Source of the DNA: Miltoncostaeales bacterium
GTDB lineage: Bacteria; Actinomycetota; Thermoleophilia; Miltoncostaeales; Miltoncostaeaceae
Length of the DNA: 64,000 bases
Direction: 5' to 3'
NCBI GenBank assembly: GCA_030833665.1
Contig: JAURGT010000002.1
Location: 20,851 to 84,850, forward strand
Shown: piece by piece, positions 1-9,449 of the stretch
Layout: each line of letters opens with the position of its first letter
How positions within the stretch are numbered: position 1 is the first letter of the stretch
Made by a program: the position numbers and the translations under genes
The notes under the pieces: generated by a model
Databases searched by the model: none
What the model was told of the DNA's origin: nothing
What the model saw: the letters and a program-made list of their open reading frames with translations, nothing else

Positions 1-541
1 CCTTGGCCAGGTGCAGGGCGAAGGTGGCCACGCCGCCGCCGATGCCGATCACCAGCACGGTCTCGCCGGGCTGCACCCGGGCGCGGCTGAACAGCGCGCG
101 CCATGCCGTGAGCCCGGCCAGCGGCAGCGCCGCGGCCTCGTGCCACGACAGCCGCCCGGGCCGCGGGTAGACGTTCTCGGCGGCGATGACGATCTGCTGG
201 GCGTAGGTGCCCTGGTCGGGCCCGCCGAGGATGCGGAAGCGGGGTCCCGGGGCGCGCTGGTCATCGCCCCAGGCGAGCGACGGGAGGATGATCACCTCGT
301 CGCCCTCGGCGACGCCCTTCACGCCATCGCCGATGGCGCTCACGACTCCCGCGCCGTCTGACCCCGGGGTGAGGGGGAGGGGCACCTTGGCGACGCCCTT
401 GCGCACGAACACGTCACGTCGGTTGAGCGCGGCCGCCTTGAGATCGACCACCACCTCGCCGGGGCCGGGCTGGAGGTCCGGGACATCCTCGAGAACCAGC
501 ACTTCCGGGCCGCCGGGCTCGCTCATGCGAATCGCCTTCAC
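1..541 (-). CDS. NAD(P)H:quinone oxidoreductase / zinc-type alcohol dehydrogenase-like protein, partial (runs off the left edge)
   Basis: Minus-strand reading from GTG at 541: VKAIRMSEPGGPEVLVLEDVPDLQPGPGEVVVDLKAAALNRRDVFVRKG..PGSDGAGVV..; typical GroES-like MDR N-terminus. Confidence 0.85.
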   Translation of the reverse strand, partial: MKAIRMSEPGGPEVLVLEDVPDLQPGPGEVVVDLKAAALNRRDVFVRKGVAKVPLPLTPGSDGAGVVSAIGDGVKGVAEGDEVIILPSLAWGDDQRAPGPRFRILGGPDQGTYAQQIVIAAENVYPRPGRLSWHEAAALPLAGLTAWRALFSRARVQPGETVLVIGIGGGVATFALHLAK

Positions 542-597
542 TGCAACTCCTTCGGGAACCTGTCGTTCGCGGGCAGGTTACCGGGCCGCGGCCCGTG

Positions 598-1716
598 TCA
601 GCCGGAAGGACGGGTGGCGGCCAGCATCGGCTGGATGGCCACTGGCACGCCGTCGCGCTGCCAGAGGATCGCCGTGGAGCCCGTCGAGCGGCCGAGTGGC
701 TGGCCAGCGGTTACCTTCACGCCCTCGACGATGCCCGGGTCGTACGAGGCCAGCGGCCCGAGCCCCACACGGTCGCGGCCCGGGGCATCCACCCAGAACC
801 CGATGCCCGTGGCAGCAGACCGCCCCTCGGCGATGCGCAGCGTTCCTGAGACAGGTGCCACCACAACCGCGCCGGGAGCAGACCTGATGGTCACTGGGCG
901 CGCGCCGGCGGGCTGGTAGGTGATGGGCGAGCCCTTTGGCGCGGCGATGGGGAAGGCGAAGCCCTCGAGGATCGCCGCCCGCCCGGTGCGCGGGTCGGCG
1001 CCGTCGGCCATGGTCGACCCACCGGTCACCGGTGCCTGCCCGCCCCAGACCACCACCACGCCCGGGCCGTCGGTGGGGGTTACGGCGGGGATCACCTGCG
1101 GCTCCATCATCGCGTAGCCCGCCGCCGGCGCGGCCGTGGCGCCCGCGGGAGCGCACGTGGGGGCAGGATCCTGCGCCGACGCCTGGACAGGCCGGTACGG
1201 GTCGCCGCCCAGCGTGGTGAAGAACGTGCTGACACCGGCCGGCCAGCCGCCGTTGAGGCCCTGTGGGTCGTTGCTGGCCCCCACGGGGGCCCATCGTCCG
1301 CCGATCTGCGCGAGCGTCACGAGCCCGTCGTCCGCGTAGCGGTTGAGGGTGCTCGCTGCCATGGCGATGGCCTCGGCAGGGGTGACGAACTGGATGCCGG
1401 GGCCGAGCCCGAACGGGTTGTTGATCTGCTGCGCCGGCCCGTAGGTCATCAGCATGGTCTCCTGCGCGGCAATCGCCACCAGCACCCGGGGGTCGATGTC
1501 GTTCGCGAGGCCCTCGCGCACGAATGTGGCCCCCTCTCCGGCGAGGGGGCTGCCGGCCGCGCCCAGCTGCGCATCGATGGCCTGGGCATCGACCTGCCCG
1601 GTGCAGCGCAGGGAGTTGACCCACCCCTCGGCAGAGCCGCCGGATGCCAGCAGCAGTGCCACGCCGCCTGCGACCAGGGCGCCCGAGGCGATGCGTGCGA
1701 AGCGCGGCGAGGACAC
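598..1716 (-). CDS. Secreted protein: glucosaminidase/lysozyme-like domain plus degenerate LytM/M23-like domain
   Basis: N-terminal signal/TM; VLVAIAAQETMLMTYGPAQQINNPFGLGPG..NRYADDGLVTLAQIGGRWAPVGA resembles glucosaminidase folds; C-terminal VVVAPVSGTLRIAEG..GVKVTAGQPLGRSTG resembles M23 without zinc ligands. Confidence 0.6.
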   Translation of the reverse strand: MSSPRFARIASGALVAGGVALLLASGGSAEGWVNSLRCTGQVDAQAIDAQLGAAGSPLAGEGATFVREGLANDIDPRVLVAIAAQETMLMTYGPAQQINNPFGLGPGIQFVTPAEAIAMAASTLNRYADDGLVTLAQIGGRWAPVGASNDPQGLNGGWPAGVSTFFTTLGGDPYRPVQASAQDPAPTCAPAGATAAPAAGYAMMEPQVIPAVTPTDGPGVVVVWGGQAPVTGGSTMADGADPRTGRAAILEGFAFPIAAPKGSPITYQPAGARPVTIRSAPGAVVVAPVSGTLRIAEGRSAATGIGFWVDAPGRDRVGLGPLASYDPGIVEGVKVTAGQPLGRSTGSTAILWQRDGVPVAIQPMLAATRPSG

Positions 1717-1767
1717 GGGGGGCAGGTTAGCCGCGTCCCCTGACGGCGGGGCAGATAGCGTGCAGGT

Positions 1768-1953
1768 GTGTCAGATCAGGGAAAGCCCAGCCGCGAGCTC
1801 GCCATCGGCATGCTGGTCCTCACCGGACTCGCATTCATCGCGGTCATCGTCGGCCTTGCCCTGGGGCAGCTGGTGATCGCCGGCGTGGCAGCCGTGGTGC
1901 TCGTGATCGTGTGGTTCCTGCTCCGGTCGATCCAGCGCAGGGGCGGCGACTAG
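1768..1953 (+). CDS. Small membrane protein (61 aa, two hydrophobic segments)
   Basis: ORF with TAGCGT box 6 nt before GTG; stop overlaps the convergent VKOR stop. Confidence 0.55.
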   Translation: MSDQGKPSRELAIGMLVLTGLAFIAVIVGLALGQLVIAGVAAVVLVIVWFLLRSIQRRGGD

Positions 1954-2420
1954 CCCTCGGTCGCTCCTGCGGGTGTTGCCTGGTCAGGCGGTGCCGAGTC
2001 GTCCGAGCGCAGGTCGCCGGCCTTCCAGATGCGGAGGACGGCCACGATGAAGGCCAGCACCATCACCACGAGGCTGGCCACGCACCACGGGCAGATCGCC
2101 TTGATGAGGAAGAGCTCGGCGTACAGGAGCCACATGGAGAACAGCAGGCCCCCGACGCTCGTGATGACGCCCAGGAGGCGCCCCGGGAACCCCGGCAGGA
2201 CCGCCGAGACCAGCATGAAGGCGTAGGTGATGAAGCCCAGGTACGAGAGGGAGACGCCAGCGATCTCGGCGTACTCGGAGTTCTGCACGGTCGCGCAGCC
2301 CCCCCCGATCACGCAGCTGGGCGACCCCCCCGTGAGCTCCGTCCACGACAGGTACCCCGTGATCCCCAACCCGAGGAGGGCCAGGAATCCGTGGGCGACC
2401 CGCAGCCGCAGCAGCGTCAG
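1950..2420 (-). CDS. Vitamin K epoxide reductase (VKOR) family protein
   Basis: LLGLGITGYLSWTELTGGSPSCVIGGGCATVQNSEYAEIAGVSLSYLGFITYAFML..AICPWCVASLVVM; VKOR Cys pairs (C..C and CPWC). The tracked TTG start (2369) truncates TM1; a CTG at 2420 overlapping the dsbA stop (CTGA) gives a full TM1. Confidence 0.85.
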   Translation of the reverse strand: MTLLRLRVAHGFLALLGLGITGYLSWTELTGGSPSCVIGGGCATVQNSEYAEIAGVSLSYLGFITYAFMLVSAVLPGFPGRLLGVITSVGGLLFSMWLLYAELFLIKAICPWCVASLVVMVLAFIVAVLRIWKAGDLRSDDSAPPDQATPAGATEG

Positions 2421-3112
2421 CTGACGGCCTCGATGGCGCTGATGACCTCGGACGAGTCAACTGCCCCGGTGATGACCTTGGTGCCGCCCGGGCCCTTCAC
2501 GACGAAGGTCGGGGTGGCGGACACGCCGGCTGCCTGGCCACGGTCGCTCGACGCGAACACGGCATTGGCCGCCGCCTCGCCGGTCCTGGCGGTCTTCCAG
2601 GCCTCCACGTCCAGGCCCGGGGTGGCGCTCGCGATGCCGGTGAGCACGTCGTCCGTGGCCCAGCCCGAGTTCTCCTGCCCCTGGTTGGCGTAGAGGATCT
2701 CGGTGTAGGCGAAGCCCCTGTCCTGCTGGGCGGCCGCCGCGATGGCCAGGGCGGCGCTGGAGGAGTCGGAGCCGATGAAGGTGAGCGTCTCGATGATGAG
2801 GCGGGCGGTGCCGTCCTTGACGGGGCCCTTGATGATGCCGGGGATGGTCTTCTCGCTGGCTGACCTGCACACCGGGCACTGCGCGTCGACGAACTCGCGC
2901 ACGGTCACCGGGGCGTTCGGGTTGCCGATCGCGAACCCTGCCTGCGGGAGGCCCTTCACGAGGGCAGCCACCTTGGCGCCGCCCTGGGTATCGGCCGGAG
3001 TGGCCGCCTCGCTCGAGGAGTCGCCTCCCGAGACGCTCATGACGATGAGCGCGACGACCACGGCGACCACCACGACCACCGCACCGCCGATCAACCAGCC
3101 CTTGCGTGACAC
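2417..3112 (-). CDS. DsbA/thioredoxin-fold disulfide oxidoreductase, membrane anchored
   Basis: TM near N-terminus, NAPVTVREFVDAQCPVCRSASEKTIPGI (CxxC), GVSATPTFVV cis-Pro; likely GTG start at 3112 with AGGAG upstream. Confidence 0.88.
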   Translation of the reverse strand: MSRKGWLIGGAVVVVVAVVVALIVMSVSGGDSSSEAATPADTQGGAKVAALVKGLPQAGFAIGNPNAPVTVREFVDAQCPVCRSASEKTIPGIIKGPVKDGTARLIIETLTFIGSDSSSAALAIAAAAQQDRGFAYTEILYANQGQENSGWATDDVLTGIASATPGLDVEAWKTARTGEAAANAVFASSDRGQAAGVSATPTFVVKGPGGTKVITGAVDSSEVISAIEAVS

Positions 3113-3175
3113 CCGGAAACTCCTCGAGATCGGTTCAGTCGCCCGCGGCCGCGAGCGACTGAATAATCGCACGCT

Positions 3176-3700
3176 TCACCCGATGTCGAAGCCCATCTGT
3201 TCCGACGCCGTGCCATCCATGGGTGGAGTGGTGGCCTCGCCCGTGGCCGCGGCATCCTGCGCGAGGCTGTCCGCGCGCTCGTTGAGCTCGTGCCCGGCGT
3301 GCCCGCGCACCAGGCGTGGCTGCACGGCCTGATGCCGTGCGATCTGGGTGAGCAGGCGCTCCCAGAGGTCGCGGTTGGCCACGGGCTTCTTGCCGGCGGT
3401 CTTCCAGCCGCGCTTCTGCCACGAGCCCAGCCAGTCCTCGGTGATCGCCTTGGCGAGATAGGAGGAGTCGGTCACAAGGTCGACGGTTGACCCGTCGGGC
3501 GCGGCTGCGAGGCCCTCGATCGCGGCCATGAGCTCCATGCGGTTATTGGTGCTCGGCGCCTCAGCGCCGGTGAGCACGACCTCCGAGCCGTCCGGCGCGA
3601 TGATGATGGCCGCCCAGCCTCCGCGGGCGTCATCGGTGCCGTTCCCCGAGCAGGCGCCGTCGGTGACCACGGTGACGGGGTGCTGGTGGCGATGGGTCAT
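3176..3700 (-). CDS. rnhA: Ribonuclease HI
   Basis: VVTDGACSGNGTDDARGGWAAII..NNRMELMAAIEGL..VTDSSYL..RLVRGHAGHELNERADSLA. Confidence 0.93.
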   Translation of the reverse strand: MTHRHQHPVTVVTDGACSGNGTDDARGGWAAIIIAPDGSEVVLTGAEAPSTNNRMELMAAIEGLAAAPDGSTVDLVTDSSYLAKAITEDWLGSWQKRGWKTAGKKPVANRDLWERLLTQIARHQAVQPRLVRGHAGHELNERADSLAQDAAATGEATTPPMDGTASEQMGFDIG

Positions 3701-3774
3701 CGGCGCGCAGCATAGAGGCGTCCTCGGCACGTACCGCGTCACCCGTGTGACAGGCACCTCCCTACGGTGGCGCC

Positions 3775-4218
3775 GTGGACGTGCTCGTGCTCGTGATCGC
3801 GCTCATCCCGGCGGTCGTCGTGGACCTCAGGCGCCGCATCATCCCCGACGCCGTGGTGATGCCCGCCCTTGTCGCGGTGCTCGTGATCGGGGCGCTGGGC
3901 GAGGCGGCGTGGTGGGAGCCGATCGCTTCGGCGGCGCTCGTGGGCGTGCTCCTGTTCGTGCCGGCCCTGATCAGGCCCGACGGCATGGGTCTGGGCGACG
4001 TCAAGCTGGGAACACTCATCGGGGGAGCGCTCGGCGCTATCCCCGGCCTTCTCGCCGTGCTGGCAGGCCTCGGCCTGGCCGCGGCGTGGGGCTTCTCGCT
4101 CGCCGCCGCTCGGCGCACCCGTCCCTCCGACATCGCGCTGCCACTGGCGCCGTTCCTCGCGGCCGGCGTGCTCGCCGTGATCGGTCCGGCGGCGCTCGTA
4201 CACTCGCTGCATGGATGA
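3775..4218 (+). CDS. Type IV prepilin peptidase (A24 family, short form)
   Basis: VVDLRRRIIPDAVVMPALV..PDGMGLGDVKLGTLIGGALG; two catalytic Asp motifs. Confidence 0.85.
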   Translation: MDVLVLVIALIPAVVVDLRRRIIPDAVVMPALVAVLVIGALGEAAWWEPIASAALVGVLLFVPALIRPDGMGLGDVKLGTLIGGALGAIPGLLAVLAGLGLAAAWGFSLAAARRTRPSDIALPLAPFLAAGVLAVIGPAALVHSLHG

Positions 4219-5107
4219 GGCCACCGTCACCCGCCTGCGCCCGGCTCCGCCATACGACCTGCGGCTGTCGGCGGGTGGCAGCGCGGGGGGCACCCGGCGG
4301 TGGCATGGGGCGGTGCTGGCCATCGCCCTTCCCACTCCCGCGGGCGCTGCGCGGGCTGCTGTGCGCCAGCGGCGCGACGGCGACCTCGAGGTGGCCGTGC
4401 GCGGTCCCGACCTGCCGGCGGCGCTCGACGCCCTGCGCTTCGTTCTCGCCGTCGACGACGACCATGGGCCGTTCCTGCGCATGGCGCGGCGTGACGCGCG
4501 CATGGCCCCGGTGAGCGTGCGATGGGCCGGGTACCGGCCCGCGCGGCGCGCCACCGTGGCGCAGTCGGTCATCACGGCGGCCTGCGGGCAGCTCGTGACG
4601 GGTCGGGAGGCCGCACGCATGGAGCGGGCGATCGTGACCATGGCCTCGGGCGGTGCGGACGATGGACTGGCCGAGCCGCCGTCCTCCGCCGAGCTCGCGT
4701 CGCTGCAGCCTGCGCGCGCGGTCTCCACCGGGCTCGCGGCGCGCCGGGCGGCGGCGATGACCCGCTTCGCCCGCGGGGTCGACCTCGAGCGCCTGCGCGC
4801 GGTGCCCACTGAGCTCATGACGGCGCGCGTCATCCGCGAGCCGTGGCTCGGTCCGTGGAGCGCGGGGGTCATCGGCACCTACGGCCTGGGGCGGTTCGAC
4901 GCGCCCGTGGTGGGCGACCTGGGCCTCATGCGCATCGTGGCCGCGGAGACGGGCAGATGGCCCGAGGCGGACGAGACCCGGGCGCTGGTGGACCACTACG
5001 GGGAGTGGAGCGGCCTCGCCAGCGCGTACCTCCTGATGCACCCGCACGCGCGGGTGAAGCAGGGCGAGCGGCGTCCGCAGGGCGCGCGGAGGCAGCGCGC
5101 GGCCTGA
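4211..5107 (+). CDS. DNA-3-methyladenine glycosylase II (AlkA-like, HhH-GPD)
   Basis: EPWLGPWSAGVIGTYGLGRFDAPVVGDLGLMRI (HhH-GPD with catalytic Asp). Confidence 0.8.
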   Translation: MDEATVTRLRPAPPYDLRLSAGGSAGGTRRWHGAVLAIALPTPAGAARAAVRQRRDGDLEVAVRGPDLPAALDALRFVLAVDDDHGPFLRMARRDARMAPVSVRWAGYRPARRATVAQSVITAACGQLVTGREAARMERAIVTMASGGADDGLAEPPSSAELASLQPARAVSTGLAARRAAAMTRFARGVDLERLRAVPTELMTARVIREPWLGPWSAGVIGTYGLGRFDAPVVGDLGLMRIVAAETGRWPEADETRALVDHYGEWSGLASAYLLMHPHARVKQGERRPQGARRQRAA

Positions 5108-5152
5108 TCGGCCGCCGGTGCGCGCCCGGTGGGGCGGTATGCTGCGAGCCCG

Positions 5153-6313
5153 ATGGCGCTCACCTACCGCACAGCAGGGGAGTCGCACGGCCCGGCCCTG
5201 ACCACGATTATCGAGGGGCTCCCGGCCGGGCTTCCCCTCACGCCCGATGACATCGACGCCGACCTCGCGCGCCGTCAGATGGGCTATGGCCGTGGCGGTC
5301 GCCAGAAGATCGAGACCGACCGGGTGCAGGTGACCGCGGGAATCCGCCATGGCCGCACCCTGGGCAGCCCCGTCGCGCTCATGGTGATGAACCGTGACTT
5401 CGCGAACTGGTCGGAAGACCGCATGGCCATCTGGGAGCCGGCATCCGAGGTGGATCCCATCACCCTGCCGCGCCCCGGGCACGCCGACCTCGCGGGCATG
5501 CAGAAGTACGAGACCGACGACCTGCGCAATATCCTCGAGCGCGCGAGCGCCCGTGAGACCGCCGCGCGCGTGGCCGCCGGCGGCGTGGCCAAGGCGCTGC
5601 TGCGCCGGTACGGCATGGAGGTACGCAGCCACGTGGTGCAGATCGGCCCCGAGCCCGCACCGACCCGCGACGACCTCGCGCTCGGCGACTTCGACGCGGT
5701 CGACGAGAGCCCGGTGCGCGCGCTCGACCCGGAGGCCTCTGAGCGCATGAAGGCGGCGATCAAGGCGGCGGGCCAGGCCAGCGACACCCTCGGCGGCATT
5801 TTTGAGGTGTGGGTGTTCGACCCGCTCCCCGGACTCGGCAGCCACGTGAGCGGTGATACGCGGCTCGACGGACGCATCGGCCAGGCCATGCTCGGGGTGC
5901 AGGCCATCAAGGGCGTGGAGATCGGCGCGGGCTTTGAGCTGGGGCGCATTCGCGGCAGCGCGGCCCACGACGAGATCTTCTGGAGCGAGGACCGTGGCTA
6001 TCACCGGCGCACCAACCGGTCGGGCGGCCTCGAGGGCGGCATGACCCACGGCGCCCCCCTCGTGGTGCGCGCGGCCATGAAGCCCATCGCCACGCTCAGC
6101 CGCCCGCTTGCATCGGTGGACGTGCAGAGCAAGGAGGCCACATCGGCCTTCAAGGAGCGCTCCGATATCTGCGCGGTGCCGGCGGCTGCCGTCATCGGCG
6201 AGGCCGTCATCGCCTTCGTCCTCGCGCAGGCGCTCGTCGACAAGTTCGGCGGCGACTCCATCGCCTCCCTCGACGCCGCGGTGGACCGCTACCGCGCGGT
6301 CCTCGCGCAGTAG
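5153..6313 (+). CDS. aroC: Chorismate synthase
   Basis: MALTYRTAGESHGPALTTIIEGLPAGLPL..RRQMGYGRGGRQKIETDRV..GRTLGSPVALMV. Confidence 0.97.
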   Translation: MALTYRTAGESHGPALTTIIEGLPAGLPLTPDDIDADLARRQMGYGRGGRQKIETDRVQVTAGIRHGRTLGSPVALMVMNRDFANWSEDRMAIWEPASEVDPITLPRPGHADLAGMQKYETDDLRNILERASARETAARVAAGGVAKALLRRYGMEVRSHVVQIGPEPAPTRDDLALGDFDAVDESPVRALDPEASERMKAAIKAAGQASDTLGGIFEVWVFDPLPGLGSHVSGDTRLDGRIGQAMLGVQAIKGVEIGAGFELGRIRGSAAHDEIFWSEDRGYHRRTNRSGGLEGGMTHGAPLVVRAAMKPIATLSRPLASVDVQSKEATSAFKERSDICAVPAAAVIGEAVIAFVLAQALVDKFGGDSIASLDAAVDRYRAVLAQ

Positions 6314-6314
6314 C

Positions 6315-6845
6315 GTGGCCACGGAGCGCTGGATCGCGCTCGCGGGGTACATGGGCGCGGGCAAGAGCACCGTGGGACGGCAGGCCGCCGACATACTCGG
6401 CGTGCAGTTCCTCGACGTCGACGACCTCATCGTGGCGCATGCCGGGCAGTCGATCCCCGAGATCTTCGCCCAGCGCGGGGAGCTGTGGTTCCGGCGCACC
6501 GAGGAGGACCTCATCCGCGAGAACCTCGCGGCCGACCCGGGTGTGCTGGCGCTCGGCGGCGGGGCGCTCGGCAGCAAGCGCACGCGCGAACTGCTGGGCC
6601 GCACCGCGTGGGTCGCGTGGCTGCGCATCGACCCCGAACTGGCATGGGATCGGGTAGGGGGGCTGCCCGGCCGCCCGCTTGCCCAGGACCGGGATCGCTT
6701 CATCCGTCGTGCCGGCGAGCGCGAGCACGTCTACCGCGATGCGGCGGACGTGATCCTCGATGCCTCGCTTGCCTCCCGCGAGGTGGCGCGGGCGCTCGCA
6801 GAGTGGGCCGAGGGCGGCGGACCCGACGAGGACCAGGCCGGATGA
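6315..6845 (+). CDS. aroK: Shikimate kinase
   Basis: ALAGYMGAGKSTVGRQAADILGVQFLDVDDLI..IPEIFAQRGELWFRRTEEDLI; GTG start. Confidence 0.95.
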   Translation: MATERWIALAGYMGAGKSTVGRQAADILGVQFLDVDDLIVAHAGQSIPEIFAQRGELWFRRTEEDLIRENLAADPGVLALGGGALGSKRTRELLGRTAWVAWLRIDPELAWDRVGGLPGRPLAQDRDRFIRRAGEREHVYRDAADVILDASLASREVARALAEWAEGGGPDEDQAG

Positions 6846-7939
6846 GCACCACCGCCCCCGACCCGGCGATCACCGCGGTGATCGGCGCTCGCGAGGTGCC
6901 GGTACATCTCGGCCCGGGCGCCATCGACCTGATCGGGCCGCTCCTGGCTGCACGGGGAGAGGGCGATGGCGCGATGGTGGTGGTGGACGACGGCATCACC
7001 TCCGCGGGCGAGCGCGCGGCGGCGTCGTGCCGCGAGGCCGGGCTTCGCGTGCACGTGGAGGCCGTGCCGGCGGGCGAGGCATCCAAGACCCTCTCCGAGG
7101 TCGAGCGCCTGAGCCGCGCGTGCGCACGCGCGGGCATCCGCCGGCGCGATGCCGTTGTAGCCGTCGGCGGCGGCGTGGTGGGTGACCTCGCCGGATTCCT
7201 CGCGGCCTCGTACCAGCGGGGCGTGCGGCTCGTGCAGGCGCCGACCACGCTCCTCGCGATGGTCGACTCCTCGCTCGGCGGCAAGACCGGTGTGGACCTC
7301 CCCGAGGGCAAGAACTACGTGGGCGCCGTCTACCAGCCCGAGGCCGTGGTGATGGACACCAGGGTGCTCGGCACGCTGCCGCCGCGCGAGCTCTCGTGCG
7401 GGTTCGCCGAGGTGGTGAAGTACGGCCTGCTGGTCGGTGGAGAGCTCCTGGAGAGCGTGGCCGCATGGCCCGATCTCCCGGGCCCCGATGACGAGCTCGC
7501 CGAACTCATCCGCCGGTGCGCCGAGTGCAAGCTCGAGGTGGTGGCCGAGGACGAGTTCGACCTCGGCCGCCGGGCGATCCTCAACCTCGGGCACACCGCC
7601 GGGCACGGCATCGAGGCGGCGGGTGGCTACGACCTCTATCACCACGGCGAGGCCATCTCGCTGGGCCTGCTCGTGGCGCTGCGCGTGAGCGAGCATGCGC
7701 TCGGCCTCGACCCGGCGTGGCGCGACCGCACGGCTGCCACGCTCGCGCGCCACGGGCTGCCGGTGGGGCTCGACCCCTCGGTGGACGTGGACGAGGTGAT
7801 CGAGATCATGTCGCGCGACAAGAAGTCGGATGGCCGGGCGCTGAACATGGTGCTGCTGCGTGCCCCCGGTGACGTGCTCACCCACCAGGACCCCGACCCG
7901 GCCGTGGTGCGCGCGGCCGTGGAGGAGCTGCTCGCATGA
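6842..7939 (+). CDS. aroB: 3-dehydroquinate synthase
   Basis: PVHLGPGAIDLIG..GGGVVGDLAGFLAASYQRGVRLVQAPTTLLAMVDSSLGGKTGVDLPEGKN; ATGA overlap with aroK. Confidence 0.96.
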   Translation: MSTTAPDPAITAVIGAREVPVHLGPGAIDLIGPLLAARGEGDGAMVVVDDGITSAGERAAASCREAGLRVHVEAVPAGEASKTLSEVERLSRACARAGIRRRDAVVAVGGGVVGDLAGFLAASYQRGVRLVQAPTTLLAMVDSSLGGKTGVDLPEGKNYVGAVYQPEAVVMDTRVLGTLPPRELSCGFAEVVKYGLLVGGELLESVAAWPDLPGPDDELAELIRRCAECKLEVVAEDEFDLGRRAILNLGHTAGHGIEAAGGYDLYHHGEAISLGLLVALRVSEHALGLDPAWRDRTAATLARHGLPVGLDPSVDVDEVIEIMSRDKKSDGRALNMVLLRAPGDVLTHQDPDPAVVRAAVEELLA

Positions 7940-8373
7940 TGAACATCGCCCTGCTGCACGGACCCAACCTGAACATGCTCGGCCGTCGGCCCTCTCAGCA
8001 CTACGGAACCCTCACCCTGCCTGAGCTCGAGGCGCAGGTGCGCGCGTGGGGCGAGGAGCGCGGCATGCGCGTGGGCACCTTCCAGACGAACTTCGAGGGG
8101 GCGTTCCTCGAGCATGTGCACGGCCTTGCCGGCGCGGTGGATGGCGCCATCGTGAACCCGGGGGCCTGGACTCACTACCAGTATTCGATCCGCGACGCGC
8201 TCGAGGTGATGGGCGCCCCGTTCGTGGAGGTGCACCTCTCCGACGTCGACGCCCGGGAGGACTTCCGCAGGGCCTCGGTGGTGCGCGATATCGCGCTGGC
8301 CACCGTGAAGGGGAAGGGGCCCGACGGCTACCGCGAGGCGCTGGACATCCTGAAGGCGGAGCTCGCGGGTTGA
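7936..8373 (+). CDS. aroQ: 3-dehydroquinate dehydratase, type II
   Basis: IALLHGPNLNMLGRRPSQHYGTLTLPELE..FQTNFEGAFLEHVHG..NPGAWTHYQYSIRDAL. Confidence 0.96.
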   Translation: MMNIALLHGPNLNMLGRRPSQHYGTLTLPELEAQVRAWGEERGMRVGTFQTNFEGAFLEHVHGLAGAVDGAIVNPGAWTHYQYSIRDALEVMGAPFVEVHLSDVDAREDFRRASVVRDIALATVKGKGPDGYREALDILKAELAG

Positions 8374-9440
8374 GCATCCCGGCGCGCCAGGCGCGCATCG
8401 GCGAAGTGCTGCGCCACGAGGGGCTCGACGCCCTGGTGGTCACCGACCTCGTGAACATCCGCTACCTGTCCGGCTTCGTCGGCTCGAATGGGGTGCTGGT
8501 GGTCACGCCCGTGTCACGGGTGCTGCTCACGGATTCGCGCTACACGGCTGCCGCGCGCACGATGGTGGAGGACACCGAGGTGGTCATCGCCGGGCGCGAC
8601 CTCATGGACCGCCTCGCCGAGGTAGTGCCCCGGGGCCGCGTGGGCATCGAGGCCGAGCACGTGACCGTGGCCCGGCGCGACCGGTTCGCCGGGCGACTCT
8701 CCGGCGCGGAGCTCGTGCCCACCTCCGGCCTCGTGGAGGGGCTCCGCGTGGTGAAGGAGGAGGAGGAGCTCGAGGCCATCCGCGAGGCCACGCGCATCGC
8801 CGACGCGGCGCTGGCGCGCCTCGTCGAGGAGGGCTTCGCCGGCCGCACCGAGGCGGCCACGGCCTGGGCCCTTGAGGGCTGGATGCGCGAGATGGGGGCC
8901 GAGGGGGCGAGCTTCGACATCATCGTCGCCGGGGGCGCGCACGGGGCGCTGCCGCACGCCGTGCCGCGGGCTGAGGCCATTCCCGCCGACACCCTCGTGG
9001 TGGTGGACATGGGCGCCCGGCACGCGGGCTACGCATCGGACTGCACGCGCACCGTCGCCACCGGTACGCTCCCGGCCGCGCTCGAGGAGGCCTATGCGGT
9101 GTGCCTCGAGGCCCAGCACGCGGCCCTCGCTGCCTGCCGGGCGGGAGTCCTCACCAGGGATCTCGACTCGGTGGCGCGCGGGATCATCGCGGATGCTGGC
9201 CTCGGGGATCACTTCGGCCACGGCCTCGGGCACGGTGTGGGGCTCGACATCCATGAGCGCCCGTGGCTCCGTCAGGAGGGCGGGGAGGTACTTCAAACCG
9301 GCATGGTTGTGACCATCGAGCCGGGCATCTACCTGGAGGGGGTCGGAGGAGTGCGCATCGAGGATCTCGCCATCGTCACCGATGATGGCTGCGAGGTGCT
9401 CACGCGCGTGCCCACCGACCTGACCACGACGAGCATCTAG
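8370..9440 (+). CDS. pepP: Xaa-Pro aminopeptidase (M24B)
   Basis: VRYLSGFVGSNG-type N-domain; VVDMGARHAGYASDCTRTVATG..HGLGHGVGLDIHERPWL..TIEPGIYLEGVGGVRIED; TTG start. Confidence 0.9.
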   Translation: MSIPARQARIGEVLRHEGLDALVVTDLVNIRYLSGFVGSNGVLVVTPVSRVLLTDSRYTAAARTMVEDTEVVIAGRDLMDRLAEVVPRGRVGIEAEHVTVARRDRFAGRLSGAELVPTSGLVEGLRVVKEEEELEAIREATRIADAALARLVEEGFAGRTEAATAWALEGWMREMGAEGASFDIIVAGGAHGALPHAVPRAEAIPADTLVVVDMGARHAGYASDCTRTVATGTLPAALEEAYAVCLEAQHAALAACRAGVLTRDLDSVARGIIADAGLGDHFGHGLGHGVGLDIHERPWLRQEGGEVLQTGMVVTIEPGIYLEGVGGVRIEDLAIVTDDGCEVLTRVPTDLTTTSI

Positions 9441-9449
9441 GAGCAGGCC

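Noticed and set aside
4037-6703. 888-aa minus-strand ORF antisense to the alkA-like gene/aroC/aroK
   Set aside because: High-GC third-position artefact; Arg/His/Ala-rich low-complexity translation, while the opposite strand encodes clear conserved enzymes.
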